From IMG/VR virus record IMGVR_UViG_3300007775_000157, positions 1 through 64,000 of that record: 64,000 bases of DNA, one strand, 5' to 3'. A program made the translations under genes and the position numbers. Of the stretch, positions 41,201 through 50,436 are shown piece after piece. The notes below the pieces were generated by a model, which was given only the letters and a program-made list of their open reading frames with translations, was not told the origin of the DNA and searched no databases. Numbering within the stretch: the stretch's first letter is position 1; the number at the start of each line of letters is the position of its first letter. Source of the stretch: a virus.

Positions 41201-42484
41201 ATTACTGCTCCTTCTAGAACCCAAGGGAATCAGGTAAGAGGAACTATAGAAGAGCTAGACCTTATTAGAAGAGAATTGGAAAGTCGTTCTGGTCCAGGCA
41301 ATATTCCTGGCAGACTACCAACTCCTGGAGTAGGCTTTTTCAGAGGAAGAGACCAAAGACTTGTCGATATTGCAGGAAACGAAAGAGTTAGACAAGAGGT
41401 TAGGGATCAGTTTAAGGGTATCATAACAGAATCGTCTGCTCTGAAACAAAGTCTTGCAGAATTAAAGCCAGGGACAGAGGGTTTTATAGAAGCCTCTAAC
41501 AGGGCGAGAGAGTTGGCACGGTCAACAGTGGAATTACAGACGACCCTAGAAGCATTAGACAAAGCTACTGGTCAAGCCCTAAAGTCAGAACTAGAAACTT
41601 TGTCAAGGCGACAACAGTTTGAAACGGCTCAGACTAGAGCTACTCTGGCAGAACAAGTAAGAACAGGAGCGATCGATCCGCTACAAGCGGAACGTCGACT
41701 TTTCGACTTATCAAAAGAACAACAAAAAGAACAACTGGCTGTTCAGGATAAGTTTGATGCCATTGTTGAGAAAGATAATTCTCTTAGAGTTGATTTAGCT
41801 AAGCAAGTTAGCGAGAACACAAAGACTCAACAGGAAATTATAGCAGATTTTGGAACGTCAGCAAGTTTATTCGCTGATTCTACAAAAATACAAGCCACCT
41901 CTATACAATTAATGCAGCGATCTATTATTGATTTTGGACAGAGTGTGGTAGATTTTAGCAATTTTAATTCAATAGGACCGACAACAAGTCAAGGTAATTC
42001 GGCAGAAATAATTCCTTCTCAGATTAGGTCTGGCGGGATAACCGTACAGCAAGGATTTGATGAGTTTAACAGACTGATAAAAGAAGGTAATACAAGCCAG
42101 CAACAAATGACAGATATTTTAGAAGCCATATATGAGCGTCAAGATCAGATTAAATCTACTAGCGAAGAATCAAACACAATACAAAGAGACCAAGAGAAAA
42201 ATGCTGCCGTTGGAGATAAAATTAGTCAATTAAATGAAAGCCTAGATAATCTTAGAAATGTATTGTCGTCCCCCAACGAACTAAGGATTGTATCTGATCA
42301 AAGGGTTGTACTTGACTTGTCTACTCTGCCAGATGATATTGTCAATGAAGTTAAGCCATTGTTTGAAGAGGCTGGCATAGTCATTGCCAAAACAGTTACC
42401 AGACAAGCTATGGAAAGTCTGGCCGCTAAAACTGATTCTGAAGTATCTATTTCTGCCGGAAGTGTAGCCCAGGAGCTTGCATAA
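38207..42484 (+). CDS. Tail tape measure protein
   Basis: Sets tail length and helps DNA ejection. At 1425 residues it is the largest product in the window. Residues 120-350 match the tape measure core: LVSLAQIIGTTVDNLGNLRQ, LSVATGTSASDIANAAKLLA, GGSAFQAIGGNLDEFIAAFT, TSLKTISSRLADPKIIDFL. An Ala/Gly-rich hydrophobic region (about 410-590) with likely membrane segments follows, then coiled coils to the end. Start is GTG 38207. The shared A of TAATG links it to the next gene. From the usual 1.5 angstrom per residue this implies a tail near 200 nm, an inference. Confidence 0.93.
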   Translation: MAFIIDANLRIQKVLGLQQVKQQLANIQVGGIGQINKVASGLGLVSKNASGAAEKIFSASKATKNLGSAAGKTGSQLKDGANKAKNFGDQIFLAGKRYAAFLSATVGAFKAFQLISEGAKSVVEFDQALVSLAQIIGTTVDNLGNLRQQFLDLSVATGTSASDIANAAKLLAQAGFRGRELTEAVEQLAKTPLTPIFESMEQAVAGAVAALEQFSDEGLTVETVFDKLTKVSNNYAASFPDIIEGIRRGGSAFQAIGGNLDEFIAAFTTIRSVTQESASAVGTSLKTISSRLADPKIIDFLQTKNIRLIEEGQFVGPIEAIRRIGEGLDKVKTTQEAVNIATQLGGRRQISRFLALAKNVDTFNEILGVSETSFGEFDRVAEQGLQAVSKQIDVLISQAKKLAIDLGSDLFLPVIKGLNTAATAAIGLLDALKPIIPALGTIGAAFAGGALFRGLSAFGGSQIGRLAGPAAFSAAGGRRAGVTAGITASPFAQAGLLIAASEAAASLTKTALGADSFTATLITSIASITAAIALFRNQTIAQFAAGGGIFTSLGKKGILGGLAGSLATIGTLAVPLALSQANKSAKELSDKIIDSAIQSISEIQIDKTDPKSVTDGVGKLFDVITNSVDELTNGVDIKQNPSILKFFEGVSRAIGNALEGDFSGLVSRGGLTRRNVDSQIQKLLKQSSQITQILIDNIAADLGDSAQQIARPGRVQLIQQGVQNGLTVEESAQFASSIIESVGGIDAWTEKIRKSAETIAKETKEREKVSNLVKNFLPNRLVGQLSQFSKAVDKTVNSINNSAQLFQSQIAEIAGGIRAPSFDFQFNDLQVKDLIQTGGLNDLFQFTPDIPKFVGAFSEIENLLDQFVLSVSNVSVPNVDISSTIDQFFASQSNVPQTVRDNFEEFFTTIGNDLASVSTGKFIDANKIKERFREEFQDIGAGATDSVVQSVRGFLQATFKQIEDEANRLATVRQFEIAAPVRPESQAAFLEQQLRRVGITAPSRTQGNQVRGTIEELDLIRRELESRSGPGNIPGRLPTPGVGFFRGRDQRLVDIAGNERVRQEVRDQFKGIITESSALKQSLAELKPGTEGFIEASNRARELARSTVELQTTLEALDKATGQALKSELETLSRRQQFETAQTRATLAEQVRTGAIDPLQAERRLFDLSKEQQKEQLAVQDKFDAIVEKDNSLRVDLAKQVSENTKTQQEIIADFGTSASLFADSTKIQATSIQLMQRSIIDFGQSVVDFSNFNSIGPTTSQGNSAEIIPSQIRSGGITVQQGFDEFNRLIKEGNTSQQQMTDILEAIYERQDQIKSTSEESNTIQRDQEKNAAVGDKISQLNESLDNLRNVLSSPNELRIVSDQRVVLDLSTLPDDIVNEVKPLFEEAGIVIAKTVTRQAMESLAAKTDSEVSISAGSVAQELA

Positions 42485-44214
42485 TGTCTCTTTTACGCCA
42501 TGATAATGTAACATTCTATCATCCACTAGATGATTATACAGAATACATACAAAATCATGTTTGGAATGATAGCCAGGCTAACGTAGGTATTAGCGGTGGT
42601 GTCATAGTAAGCGGTATGATTAATACTGGCGGGGCTGTTTACGCTACGCTTGGAGAGTCTGTTTCTGCCGGTGGATATAGTGGCGTTGCTGGAGCCACAA
42701 GATTAACCACATGTTTTTGGGCTAGTGGATTTTATCAAAACGGTTCAGATACAAGAATTGTGCTGATTGGGTATGGATCATCTGCCACAAATGGCGACAC
42801 CAATATTTTAAGATTAACAAAAAGTTCATCAAACACATGTGACTTCAGACTGACCATTGGTACCGCTGGAGTTGGTACAAAAAATATCCCCACCAAACCC
42901 AGTGATAACGATAAACACTTTGTTGTTCTGGACGCCGAGGACGAAGGCAGCGTCTGGAGATATCGTATCAGTTTCGATGGCGCAGATTGGCAGGACTTAG
43001 GAACACTTTCTAGTGCAGCTAGTCCAACAAGTGCTAACTCTGTTATAATTCATCTTTTTGACAATGGTTCGGTTAGTTCTGTTATAGACGAAGTTGTATT
43101 CTGGAGTGGTGCCAGTCTATTCTCCGCTCAAGAATTATCAAATCTATATGAATTGGCCAACACGTATGGTCGATCTATGGATGAATATTCTACCACATTC
43201 GGTACTTTAACTAGCGGTAGTATAGATCAGTTCACAAAAGGGTACGATGTGTCTTCTGGCAATTTACCCCTATATATTCCAGGACAAAAGGAAGTAGATT
43301 CCATTGCTCTTTTTGCGTCTGGTAGTCCAACTTCTATATCCGATACAATAGATTTGTATATGAGCGGCTCTGTATCTACGTCGTCTTCTGGTGTAGATTT
43401 GTTTATTTTACCTCCTGTGCTATCGAGTGGCAATGTCGATTTATATGAATATGGTTTTGATATTGCTTCGGGAGAAACTACCCTTTATATAGCTGGTTTA
43501 TTCCCAAGTTTTGACGCTTTTGTTTCGGTTGATAGTAATACCCCAACCACTAGTGCTAATCTTTTTATCTATGGTTTTGCAAGTGGTTCGCCAACTCCAA
43601 GTTATGTCGCAGACTCGGTTTCTCTATATATCAATGATTCTGGAAACTTAGTCACAGTCAATAAGAATTTTTCTGGTTTTGTGCATGTAGATGATCCCAT
43701 TTTAACATCATATAGTGGAATTTGGTCTTCTTTTGTTAAGGTTGGAAATAGTTCTGACAAAAACTGTACTTTTTATATGTATGGACATGCTTCCGGAGAA
43801 TCACCTCATGGAACCTTAAATACAAACGATAAGAATTTGTTCGTCCGTGGAAGGTCTGCGTTCTCTGGAGACGAAGGGTTGCTTTTCGACAATTACATTG
43901 GGTTGTTTAGTGATTTTTCGTCCTTTGCCAAAGTTCATCTTGGAACTTCTGGATTATCGAATTTATATGTGTCTGGCTATATTCCAATAGAACCACCATC
44001 TGGATATCTTGATTTTTATGTCTTTGGAATTAGTGGGATTACGTTTGATTCTATCGACTATTATATCTCTGGGAAGGATGTTCCAAGTGGAGATTGTGAT
44101 TTGTTTATGTTCGGCATACAAGGGATACCTTCTGGAAGTGTTCCATTTTATCTCGCCGTAACTACTCTTGGTGATTTAACTGGTTCTGATACTCTGTATA
44201 CTCATGGATTCTAA
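42484..44214 (+). CDS. Fibre-like virion protein with laminin-G-like head
   Basis: A 576-residue protein. Residues 1-30 (VTFYHPLDDYTEYIQNHVW) match the start of the protein encoded at 13146. Residues 30-225 look like a concanavalin/laminin-G sugar-binding fold with DEVVFWSGASLFSAQEL near its end. From 240 to 576 there are about fifteen 'DLYI.G' type repeats of 18-22 residues. It lacks the C-terminal zinc or SGC/GWS modules of the other fibre-like proteins. It lies just after the tape measure, where tail-tip genes are usual. TAATG coupling to the tape measure gene. Confidence 0.65.
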   Translation: MSLLRHDNVTFYHPLDDYTEYIQNHVWNDSQANVGISGGVIVSGMINTGGAVYATLGESVSAGGYSGVAGATRLTTCFWASGFYQNGSDTRIVLIGYGSSATNGDTNILRLTKSSSNTCDFRLTIGTAGVGTKNIPTKPSDNDKHFVVLDAEDEGSVWRYRISFDGADWQDLGTLSSAASPTSANSVIIHLFDNGSVSSVIDEVVFWSGASLFSAQELSNLYELANTYGRSMDEYSTTFGTLTSGSIDQFTKGYDVSSGNLPLYIPGQKEVDSIALFASGSPTSISDTIDLYMSGSVSTSSSGVDLFILPPVLSSGNVDLYEYGFDIASGETTLYIAGLFPSFDAFVSVDSNTPTTSANLFIYGFASGSPTPSYVADSVSLYINDSGNLVTVNKNFSGFVHVDDPILTSYSGIWSSFVKVGNSSDKNCTFYMYGHASGESPHGTLNTNDKNLFVRGRSAFSGDEGLLFDNYIGLFSDFSSFAKVHLGTSGLSNLYVSGYIPIEPPSGYLDFYVFGISGITFDSIDYYISGKDVPSGDCDLFMFGIQGIPSGSVPFYLAVTTLGDLTGSDTLYTHGF

Positions 44215-44228
44215 TAAGAGGTGGCAAA

Positions 44229-45896
44229 ATGTCGGTTATTTATACAAAATCTGATGGAATAGGAAGAAAAATCGTTCCTGCCCCGGTTGTATCCGTGAAT
44301 AAAACTTACGATACGACTCAAGATGGCAAAAAAATAGGCTCCAAATACTCCTTGACGTTAACTGGTACTTTATTGCCGTTTAGAGGTTCTCCTAGTGGGT
44401 CATATACTGCTTTGTCTGGCGCTTTTCATACTACGGGTGGATATCCTGCCGACGAAACCTATGCTGCTAATAACGAAGATTTTAATCACATTCTAAGAAA
44501 ACAAGAAGCTCTCAGATGGTTATTTAGTGATGACGGTGGAATTTTAGAATGGCAACCATCTAATGGTCAACCACCAGTCAAATGTTATCCGCGTATACTG
44601 TCAATCAATTTTTCGGAAGGCCAGTGGGCAGATCGTTGTGATTACACCATACAACTCGAAGCTCCGTGGATTTACATCAATGGAACGCTAGACGTAGAAG
44701 ATAGTGTGGCTACGGACCTCGTAAATGGTTCGTCTGAAACATGGTCTTTTGAAGAAGCAACTGGAAGAAATGACAAACAATATAGAGTTACTCATGACGT
44801 GAGTGCTGATGGAAAATTAGAATATGATGGATTAGGTAATCCATACGGCAACAAACAGGCATGGGAAAATGCGAAAACTTTTGTTGATGCGAAAATCAGC
44901 GGATTTGTAGATAGCAACACCATGTTTGCAGCACTAGGTGCGTCTGGTAAAATCACTGGTCATTACAGTACAGTCACCAGAATAGATGAAGATGCTGGTT
45001 CTTACAATGTCACAGAAGAATGGCTTCTGTCTGATTCGGCAGCTTATGAAGAGAGACAATTTACCGTAGACTACAATCAGTCTCAAGATGAGTATACGAT
45101 CACATATCAAGGAACTATTTACGGTGTCGGTACAGATAGTCGTGCTGGCGCAGACTCGAATATAACTGCGGCGAAAGCAGCTATCCCTTCTATCTCTGCG
45201 GCTAGAACAACTGCAATTTCCTATGTCAGTTCTCTGATTGGCGGTAAAACAATACCTAGTTCTCCAGATAAAAAAACATTCAACATCAATAAACAGGATG
45301 GAACGGTTAACTTTACGTATATCTGGAATACGTCAGATGATACGGATGTTCTCATTACCGAGGAAGGTCAGTTAACATATTCGTTAGACAATCAGTCTAA
45401 TACACTTGTATTTACACAAACCGTTGAAGGTAAGGGAGATACGGCAGCAGAAAAACTAACCAATGCGAAGGCCGCTATATACACAAACGCAGAAGCACTT
45501 GTCGCTGCTAAAACACTGGTTGGAACAAGTTTGAGTTTTGACTTAGGTTCTGTATTGAAGTCCTTTAATAGTCGAGACGGGTCTGCTCGTGCAAGTTGGA
45601 CATGGAATGATATAGATTCTAACAATACAGATATTACGATTCAAACCCAAATGGCTGTTGACGTTATAGCAAGCATAGCTATTCCAGGAAGAAGTGCTGG
45701 TCCAATTATTCAAAATATGGGGACTAAGAATTCTGAAATTATAACAGTGTCTATTCGGTCTACAAGAAATACATCGAAACCAACTGTTGATACTACAGCT
45801 TACGGGGACGGTGGAACGATAGTAGACGATTCAGACAACTGGAATCCGATTACTGGTGTCTACAGTAGAACTACTCGGTTTTTGAAGGAGACATAA
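44229..45896 (+). CDS. Tail-tip/baseplate protein with internal repeats
   Basis: A 555-residue protein. The N-terminal 170 residues (GIGRKIVPAPVVSVNKTYDT; PPVKCYPRILSINFSEGQWA) resemble a distal tail or hub-periphery fold. After that, a unit of about 110 residues repeats three times: an Ala-rich helix (ENAKTFVDAKISGF; ITAAKAAIPSISAARTTAIS; LTNAKAAIYTNAEALVAAKT) alternating with strands ending 'ITYQGTI' or 'FTQTVEGKG'. AGAGGTGG precedes ATG 44229; ends with TAATG overlap. No enzyme motif. Confidence 0.6.
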   Translation: MSVIYTKSDGIGRKIVPAPVVSVNKTYDTTQDGKKIGSKYSLTLTGTLLPFRGSPSGSYTALSGAFHTTGGYPADETYAANNEDFNHILRKQEALRWLFSDDGGILEWQPSNGQPPVKCYPRILSINFSEGQWADRCDYTIQLEAPWIYINGTLDVEDSVATDLVNGSSETWSFEEATGRNDKQYRVTHDVSADGKLEYDGLGNPYGNKQAWENAKTFVDAKISGFVDSNTMFAALGASGKITGHYSTVTRIDEDAGSYNVTEEWLLSDSAAYEERQFTVDYNQSQDEYTITYQGTIYGVGTDSRAGADSNITAAKAAIPSISAARTTAISYVSSLIGGKTIPSSPDKKTFNINKQDGTVNFTYIWNTSDDTDVLITEEGQLTYSLDNQSNTLVFTQTVEGKGDTAAEKLTNAKAAIYTNAEALVAAKTLVGTSLSFDLGSVLKSFNSRDGSARASWTWNDIDSNNTDITIQTQMAVDVIASIAIPGRSAGPIIQNMGTKNSEIITVSIRSTRNTSKPTVDTTAYGDGGTIVDDSDNWNPITGVYSRTTRFLKET

Positions 45897-48622
45897 TGGC
45901 TGCTCAGCAAATTTCTGGTTACGAATTGTTTGGTGGTCGAGTGAGAAGTCTGAACGCTTCTTTGGGTATCAACCAATCCCCAACGACCGTAACGGTTGAT
46001 ATCGTTAAGGATGATAATCCCATATCTGTTTCTAATAGACAAATCACAGATATATCTATAGGAGCATTTGATTTTAGAGGCATAGTACAATCATGGAGTC
46101 AAGCCAAGATAGATATTAATGGTACTGGCGTGTATCAGGTAAGACTGACGGACACCAAACCAGTTTTAAATGCTGCTCAAGTAATCATAGGGTCTGCTTT
46201 CGATTCTACCAAAACCACATCTTACGACTATGGAGATAATGTTATACCAGTTACTTTTGAATCTGCCACACAAATCAGCAATGGAGTACCATTTAGTACG
46301 ATACAAACTGTCATTGAAAACGCATCTATCAGATACGGTAGCCAGACATATACAGTAGAATTCAATTTCACACTACCAGACAGGGGAAGCTTGGTCGAGT
46401 ATTCAATCAGTGGAAGAGCATTGTCCTTACTGGAACTTATCTCTCAAATTGCCAATGATCACGGTTTAAATTGGTACGTTTCTACGTCTAGCGACAATGT
46501 TATATCTGTTAATATGTTTGGTAGAAGCAACCTTACTAATCTTACCGTCAATCAATTGGCTGCTTTACATCCAAGTGCTATAGTTCGCAGACACGAGGGT
46601 CTGGAGAACAGGGATGCTATTCAGAAAGTAGTTCTTGTCGGTGGGTATAAAACATATCTGAATAAAACTAATGGTTCTTTGTGGGAACAATTTTGGGGTT
46701 TTGAATCTGACGGCAACAAAAGGTCTGAACCAGTTTATTCTAACGATATAATGGAACAAATTATTAACAACGATTTCACCTATGAAGATTATACAGAGGA
46801 AGATGCGCAAAAAATTATATCATATGCTAATGAGTATTGGGGTAGAAAATTTATAGGTTTGATTACGCCAGCATCTGCTGTCAGTTCTGATGGTATTTCT
46901 TGGGTTAGCCCTGTCACGTCTGCATGGAATAATTCAGATAGTTTTCCACTCGATTTTAATAGAGATGGACAGTTAAAATTTCAAACAGAAGACGGTCGAT
47001 GGATAACTTTTGTTACATTACCATTGCCAGGATCACGATATGACACATCGAATACGAAAGTTAGTTATCAATGGGATGACGAATTGTTTTCTAATCCAAA
47101 TACACACATAGATGATGATGGCAATATCACTGTCAAGGCTTCTTTGGAAATCATAGATGGTTTTTCGGAAATAGAATATTGGCTTGAATTATTTATAGTA
47201 TATTTATTAAATCTAGAAACATTTACCAGTATTTCATCTGCTTTGACTGGTTTTCTAATAGAAAATTCAGATATTTCGACTATCGTAAAGTTAAACCTGA
47301 TACGTTTGGTTGGGGAGATATCTTCTGATTTGACAGATATAGCTAATGGGAATTTAATATATACAGATGCAGTCAAAAATACATTTTCAAAAAGTTTTGG
47401 TGATCAATATTTTCTTTTGACACTTGCTACTCCACTGAGAGTTAAGTCTATAACAAAAGATAGCGCTGTTAATGAAGATACTGGTTTCGTAGAACAATCA
47501 GATGTAATAACGAGAACAAGAGTAGAATCTATAGAAGAGGCATATCTAGCATTGAGCGATCAAAGAGAAACATATGGTCCTTGGTCAAATAGAGAAAATG
47601 CAATAGGTAGAACAGAAGTAATTATTGATCCATCCTTAACACCATGGTCTTTTGGCTACAGAGGGATTACCAATGCAACTGGGACAGACCTTATGGATCA
47701 AGTTGCTAGAGCCAAAATAAGAACTGTCGCAGATATAACTCTTGATGCAAAAACAGCGGAACTAGAAGTAGCTGGATTGCCAGCTATTAATCTTGGAAGT
47801 CAGATACAGACTACAGGAGCCGTAACATCTATAAGTATCACATTTTCGGTACAAGGAGTCAAGACCATTTATAAGGCTTTACAATATACAAACGATTTGT
47901 CTAAATATATCAGACAACAACAAGAGTTAATAGATAAACTACGAAGACAAGCAGCAGAATTTAACAACACACAACTACCTCCACAAAACGATTGGAAATT
48001 AGATAGAACATTGCGCAATTTGAAAAAAGAATTGCCAGACCCATCAGTTGGATCAAAAAACGAGGGTAATAGACGTTCGGCGAGAAGACTTTTGGGAAGA
48101 ATAGATGAAAGAGCTAGCGACACAGAGCCTAAATATCATATCTTACCAATGGCTTGGGTTTCCGATGCTTTTGGCGAATTAACGCTTGTAAGAGACCCAA
48201 AGGTTTTTGGGAGATATCTCAACGTAGTAAATATGTCTGAAAAACAAACAGCCCCTGGTAGATTGCCAGTTGGGACAGATGTTCAGGTTAATGAATTTTT
48301 GACTACAGATGGTGGTGTCACTGCTTATTACATAGAAGTTTCTGCGCCAAAACCTCCAACATTCAAAGCTACTATAATAGATTTTGTAAGTGATTCTTCT
48401 CCTATCTATGAAGTAGAACCAGTTGTAAACGGTGTGCAAGAAATAAACTTGTTAAGTACCGAACTTCTTGCATTACAAGCTGTTACCAATATTGGCGAAC
48501 CAGAGAATTATAGAGGTTATTTATCAATAGGCGCAGAAGTAACAATTTCGTGGAATGAAAATTCGGATGGAACATATACGCCTTTTATAGAACAACAAGT
48601 TAATTTGTTCAAGCCAGTATAG
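45896..48622 (+). CDS. Baseplate/tail hub protein
   Basis: A 908-residue protein. Residues 5-210 resemble tail hub proteins (gp27/gpD-like): GGRVRSLNASLGINQSPTTV, ISIGAFDFRGIVQSWSQAKI, and ALSLLELISQIANDHGLNWY with VISVNMFGR, a typical hub-domain pattern. The middle is beta/alpha with no clear peptidase or lysozyme signature; the C-terminus (about 720-908) is beta-rich. It could form the trimeric ring closing the tail tip. Start ATG 45896 overlaps the previous stop. The hub call is by pattern and place. Confidence 0.65.
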   Translation: MAAQQISGYELFGGRVRSLNASLGINQSPTTVTVDIVKDDNPISVSNRQITDISIGAFDFRGIVQSWSQAKIDINGTGVYQVRLTDTKPVLNAAQVIIGSAFDSTKTTSYDYGDNVIPVTFESATQISNGVPFSTIQTVIENASIRYGSQTYTVEFNFTLPDRGSLVEYSISGRALSLLELISQIANDHGLNWYVSTSSDNVISVNMFGRSNLTNLTVNQLAALHPSAIVRRHEGLENRDAIQKVVLVGGYKTYLNKTNGSLWEQFWGFESDGNKRSEPVYSNDIMEQIINNDFTYEDYTEEDAQKIISYANEYWGRKFIGLITPASAVSSDGISWVSPVTSAWNNSDSFPLDFNRDGQLKFQTEDGRWITFVTLPLPGSRYDTSNTKVSYQWDDELFSNPNTHIDDDGNITVKASLEIIDGFSEIEYWLELFIVYLLNLETFTSISSALTGFLIENSDISTIVKLNLIRLVGEISSDLTDIANGNLIYTDAVKNTFSKSFGDQYFLLTLATPLRVKSITKDSAVNEDTGFVEQSDVITRTRVESIEEAYLALSDQRETYGPWSNRENAIGRTEVIIDPSLTPWSFGYRGITNATGTDLMDQVARAKIRTVADITLDAKTAELEVAGLPAINLGSQIQTTGAVTSISITFSVQGVKTIYKALQYTNDLSKYIRQQQELIDKLRRQAAEFNNTQLPPQNDWKLDRTLRNLKKELPDPSVGSKNEGNRRSARRLLGRIDERASDTEPKYHILPMAWVSDAFGELTLVRDPKVFGRYLNVVNMSEKQTAPGRLPVGTDVQVNEFLTTDGGVTAYYIEVSAPKPPTFKATIIDFVSDSSPIYEVEPVVNGVQEINLLSTELLALQAVTNIGEPENYRGYLSIGAEVTISWNENSDGTYTPFIEQQVNLFKPV

Positions 48623-48631
48623 GTGGTTGAT

Positions 48632-49720
48632 ATGACAAGGACTGGACCAAATCAAGATGTAAATGATCCCACAACGATCATAGAACTCGCTTATGAATAT
48701 AATGCCACAAGTCAATCCCTTGGAGACTTTTTGGCTCAATCAATTGCAGAAGACCCCAGTGTCACTGGTAGTCCAATTGTAGATGTATCTATCCCGCTAA
48801 AGATAGAAGATGGTTCTAGTGTCTTATTGTACGGTAGTGATATTACATACGATGGGACATATCATTACGACCAAGATGTGGTTGCAAAAGCGAATATTTT
48901 AACCTATGTAGGTCTAGCTGAAAGATTTCGAGATTATTGGGAATCACTGAACGCCGTTATAGATTCTTTGTCCGATTTCACTACTATCTCTGAAACCGGA
49001 ATAAGTCCTGAGATATATGGATCGGGCATTAGTGTTTTTCCATACACGAGAACATATGGAACTTCTGGTGGAATTTCATACACCTTGAATTCTTTTACAC
49101 ACTCACCAACTTCATCCTTAGAAACACCAGAATGGTACGGTTCTGGAGACACAAACTATAATCAAGCAACTTATCCACAGCTTTTATCCGAATTACAATT
49201 GATAGAAGTGACAAGAACTTTCGCCATAGAAGATACCTGGGAAACCAATTATAGATTTGAATTATTGGTCGACGACAGTGGATCGCAAAGAAGTGCGAGT
49301 CTTTCATGTCCTTTGACAAATGCTTATACTTCAGTTCTTGAAAACCAATATGTACAAATCTACAATTCTACTACTTCTGCCATAAATATCAGCTTGTCGG
49401 CAGATGTAACAATAAGCACCGATGATATATGTAGTTTAGGCGTAGGTTCTTTTGGAGAAATAGACGACCTAAATATTTATCCAGACCCACTTTTGGGTGA
49501 TAAAAGTTTATTATCGTCCTATATGTCATCTTCTAAAACAACCTCTGGCGCAGACAGCCTAAGCCACACGCGAAACATCTCTATTCCCGCTGGCAAATCT
49601 GCGTTTATAGGAGTCGGTGCTTCTGTCAATTTTGCCGCTTTTGTTGGGACATACGCTATCGTGGATATAGTTGTCACATTAAATGGGTATACATTTTCAT
49701 ATTCAGGTAATATCGCTTAA
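48632..49720 (+). CDS. Tail-tip-region virion protein, unknown
   Basis: A 362-residue beta protein, Ser/Thr/Tyr-rich. ATG 48632 follows AGGTGG at six bases; a GTG at 48623 is less likely. It contains IAEDPSVTGSPIVDVSIPL, SYTLNSFTHSPTSSLETP and, near the end, IPAGKSAFIGVGASVNFAAF with a final VDIVVTLNGYTFSYSG. No catalytic residues recognised. Its place right after the hub suggests a tail-tip or side-fibre base protein. Confidence 0.55.
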   Translation: MTRTGPNQDVNDPTTIIELAYEYNATSQSLGDFLAQSIAEDPSVTGSPIVDVSIPLKIEDGSSVLLYGSDITYDGTYHYDQDVVAKANILTYVGLAERFRDYWESLNAVIDSLSDFTTISETGISPEIYGSGISVFPYTRTYGTSGGISYTLNSFTHSPTSSLETPEWYGSGDTNYNQATYPQLLSELQLIEVTRTFAIEDTWETNYRFELLVDDSGSQRSASLSCPLTNAYTSVLENQYVQIYNSTTSAINISLSADVTISTDDICSLGVGSFGEIDDLNIYPDPLLGDKSLLSSYMSSSKTTSGADSLSHTRNISIPAGKSAFIGVGASVNFAAFVGTYAIVDIVVTLNGYTFSYSGNIA

Positions 49721-49721
49721 A

Positions 49722-49732
49722 ATGTGTATAAT
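49722..49732 (+). promoter_or_regulatory. Extended -10 promoter (ATGTGTATAAT)
   Basis: Immediately after the preceding stop, 20 bases before ATG 49753; with GAAAGG as ribosome site. Confidence 0.62.
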
Positions 49733-49752
49733 AAAGACGAAAGGCAATACTT

Positions 49753-50367
49753 ATGTCAGAAATTAATATCTATTTCGCTGAAACAGATGTCAGAATAGAA
49801 ACTGGTGAAGCTCTTGGCTTTTTTGGTCCAGAAGGCTATGGAGACCCATTGTCTATTGGAGAATATAATGGAAGAACCTTTGTAACAAGTACAGATGGCG
49901 ACACTCCGTACGAAGAATGTGATAACTGTAAGAAGATATCCTCTTCTGGAGTTGTTATCGGCCAGACAGGAAATGGTATCAATCTAAGGAATTTGCCGAA
50001 TTACCTGGCTACCATAAATATAAGGTTCACTCATCCACAGGAGGTTCTTGTTCAAAACGCTAGATTGATAGCTTTTGATGGGAATGATCAGGCAGTCGCT
50101 CCTGTAGGCCTAGACGTGTACGGTGCGGAGATTATACATACCAGCAGGCTTCAGAGCGACACGGGCGTAGGAGACACTTCCTGGCTTAAAATGGAGGGGT
50201 CCGGAGTACAACTGGATTTAGTCGATTCTCCAGCTACATCTGGCATCAGTCCTCTTGGACCAGCCAGTCTAGATACGAGACATGACTGGTTCGTAGCTTT
50301 GTCTGTCACGCCTACTACTCCTGGGGATAAGACGTTCAGTTTTAGGGCAGAACTTGAATATGTGTAA
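49753..50367 (+). CDS. Virion-like beta protein, paralog of the next gene
   Basis: A 204-residue protein with INIYFAETDVRIETGEALGF, LSIGEYNGRTFVTSTDG and a late LDTRHDWFVALSVTPTTPGD. The pattern 'LGFFG..G..VG.Y...TF.T...G', 'INIRFT/MNVRFT', and 'D.RHDW.V.LS..P...G.K..F....LEY' is shared with the following gene. Each has a separate promoter. The pair is probably a structural component such as a capsid fibre or tail ornament; not seen elsewhere in the window. Function unknown. Confidence 0.6.
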   Translation: MSEINIYFAETDVRIETGEALGFFGPEGYGDPLSIGEYNGRTFVTSTDGDTPYEECDNCKKISSSGVVIGQTGNGINLRNLPNYLATINIRFTHPQEVLVQNARLIAFDGNDQAVAPVGLDVYGAEIIHTSRLQSDTGVGDTSWLKMEGSGVQLDLVDSPATSGISPLGPASLDTRHDWFVALSVTPTTPGDKTFSFRAELEYV

Positions 50368-50379
50368 ATAAGTTTGAAT

Positions 50380-50391
50380 TTGGTGTATAAA
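50380..50391 (+). promoter_or_regulatory. Extended -10 promoter (TTGGTGTATAAA)
   Basis: 45 bases before ATG 50437, giving the second paralog its own transcript start. Confidence 0.58.
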
Positions 50392-50436
50392 AAGTTGGAT
50401 TTTTTAACTTTTAAGCTATAAAAGGGAGGTGAAAAA

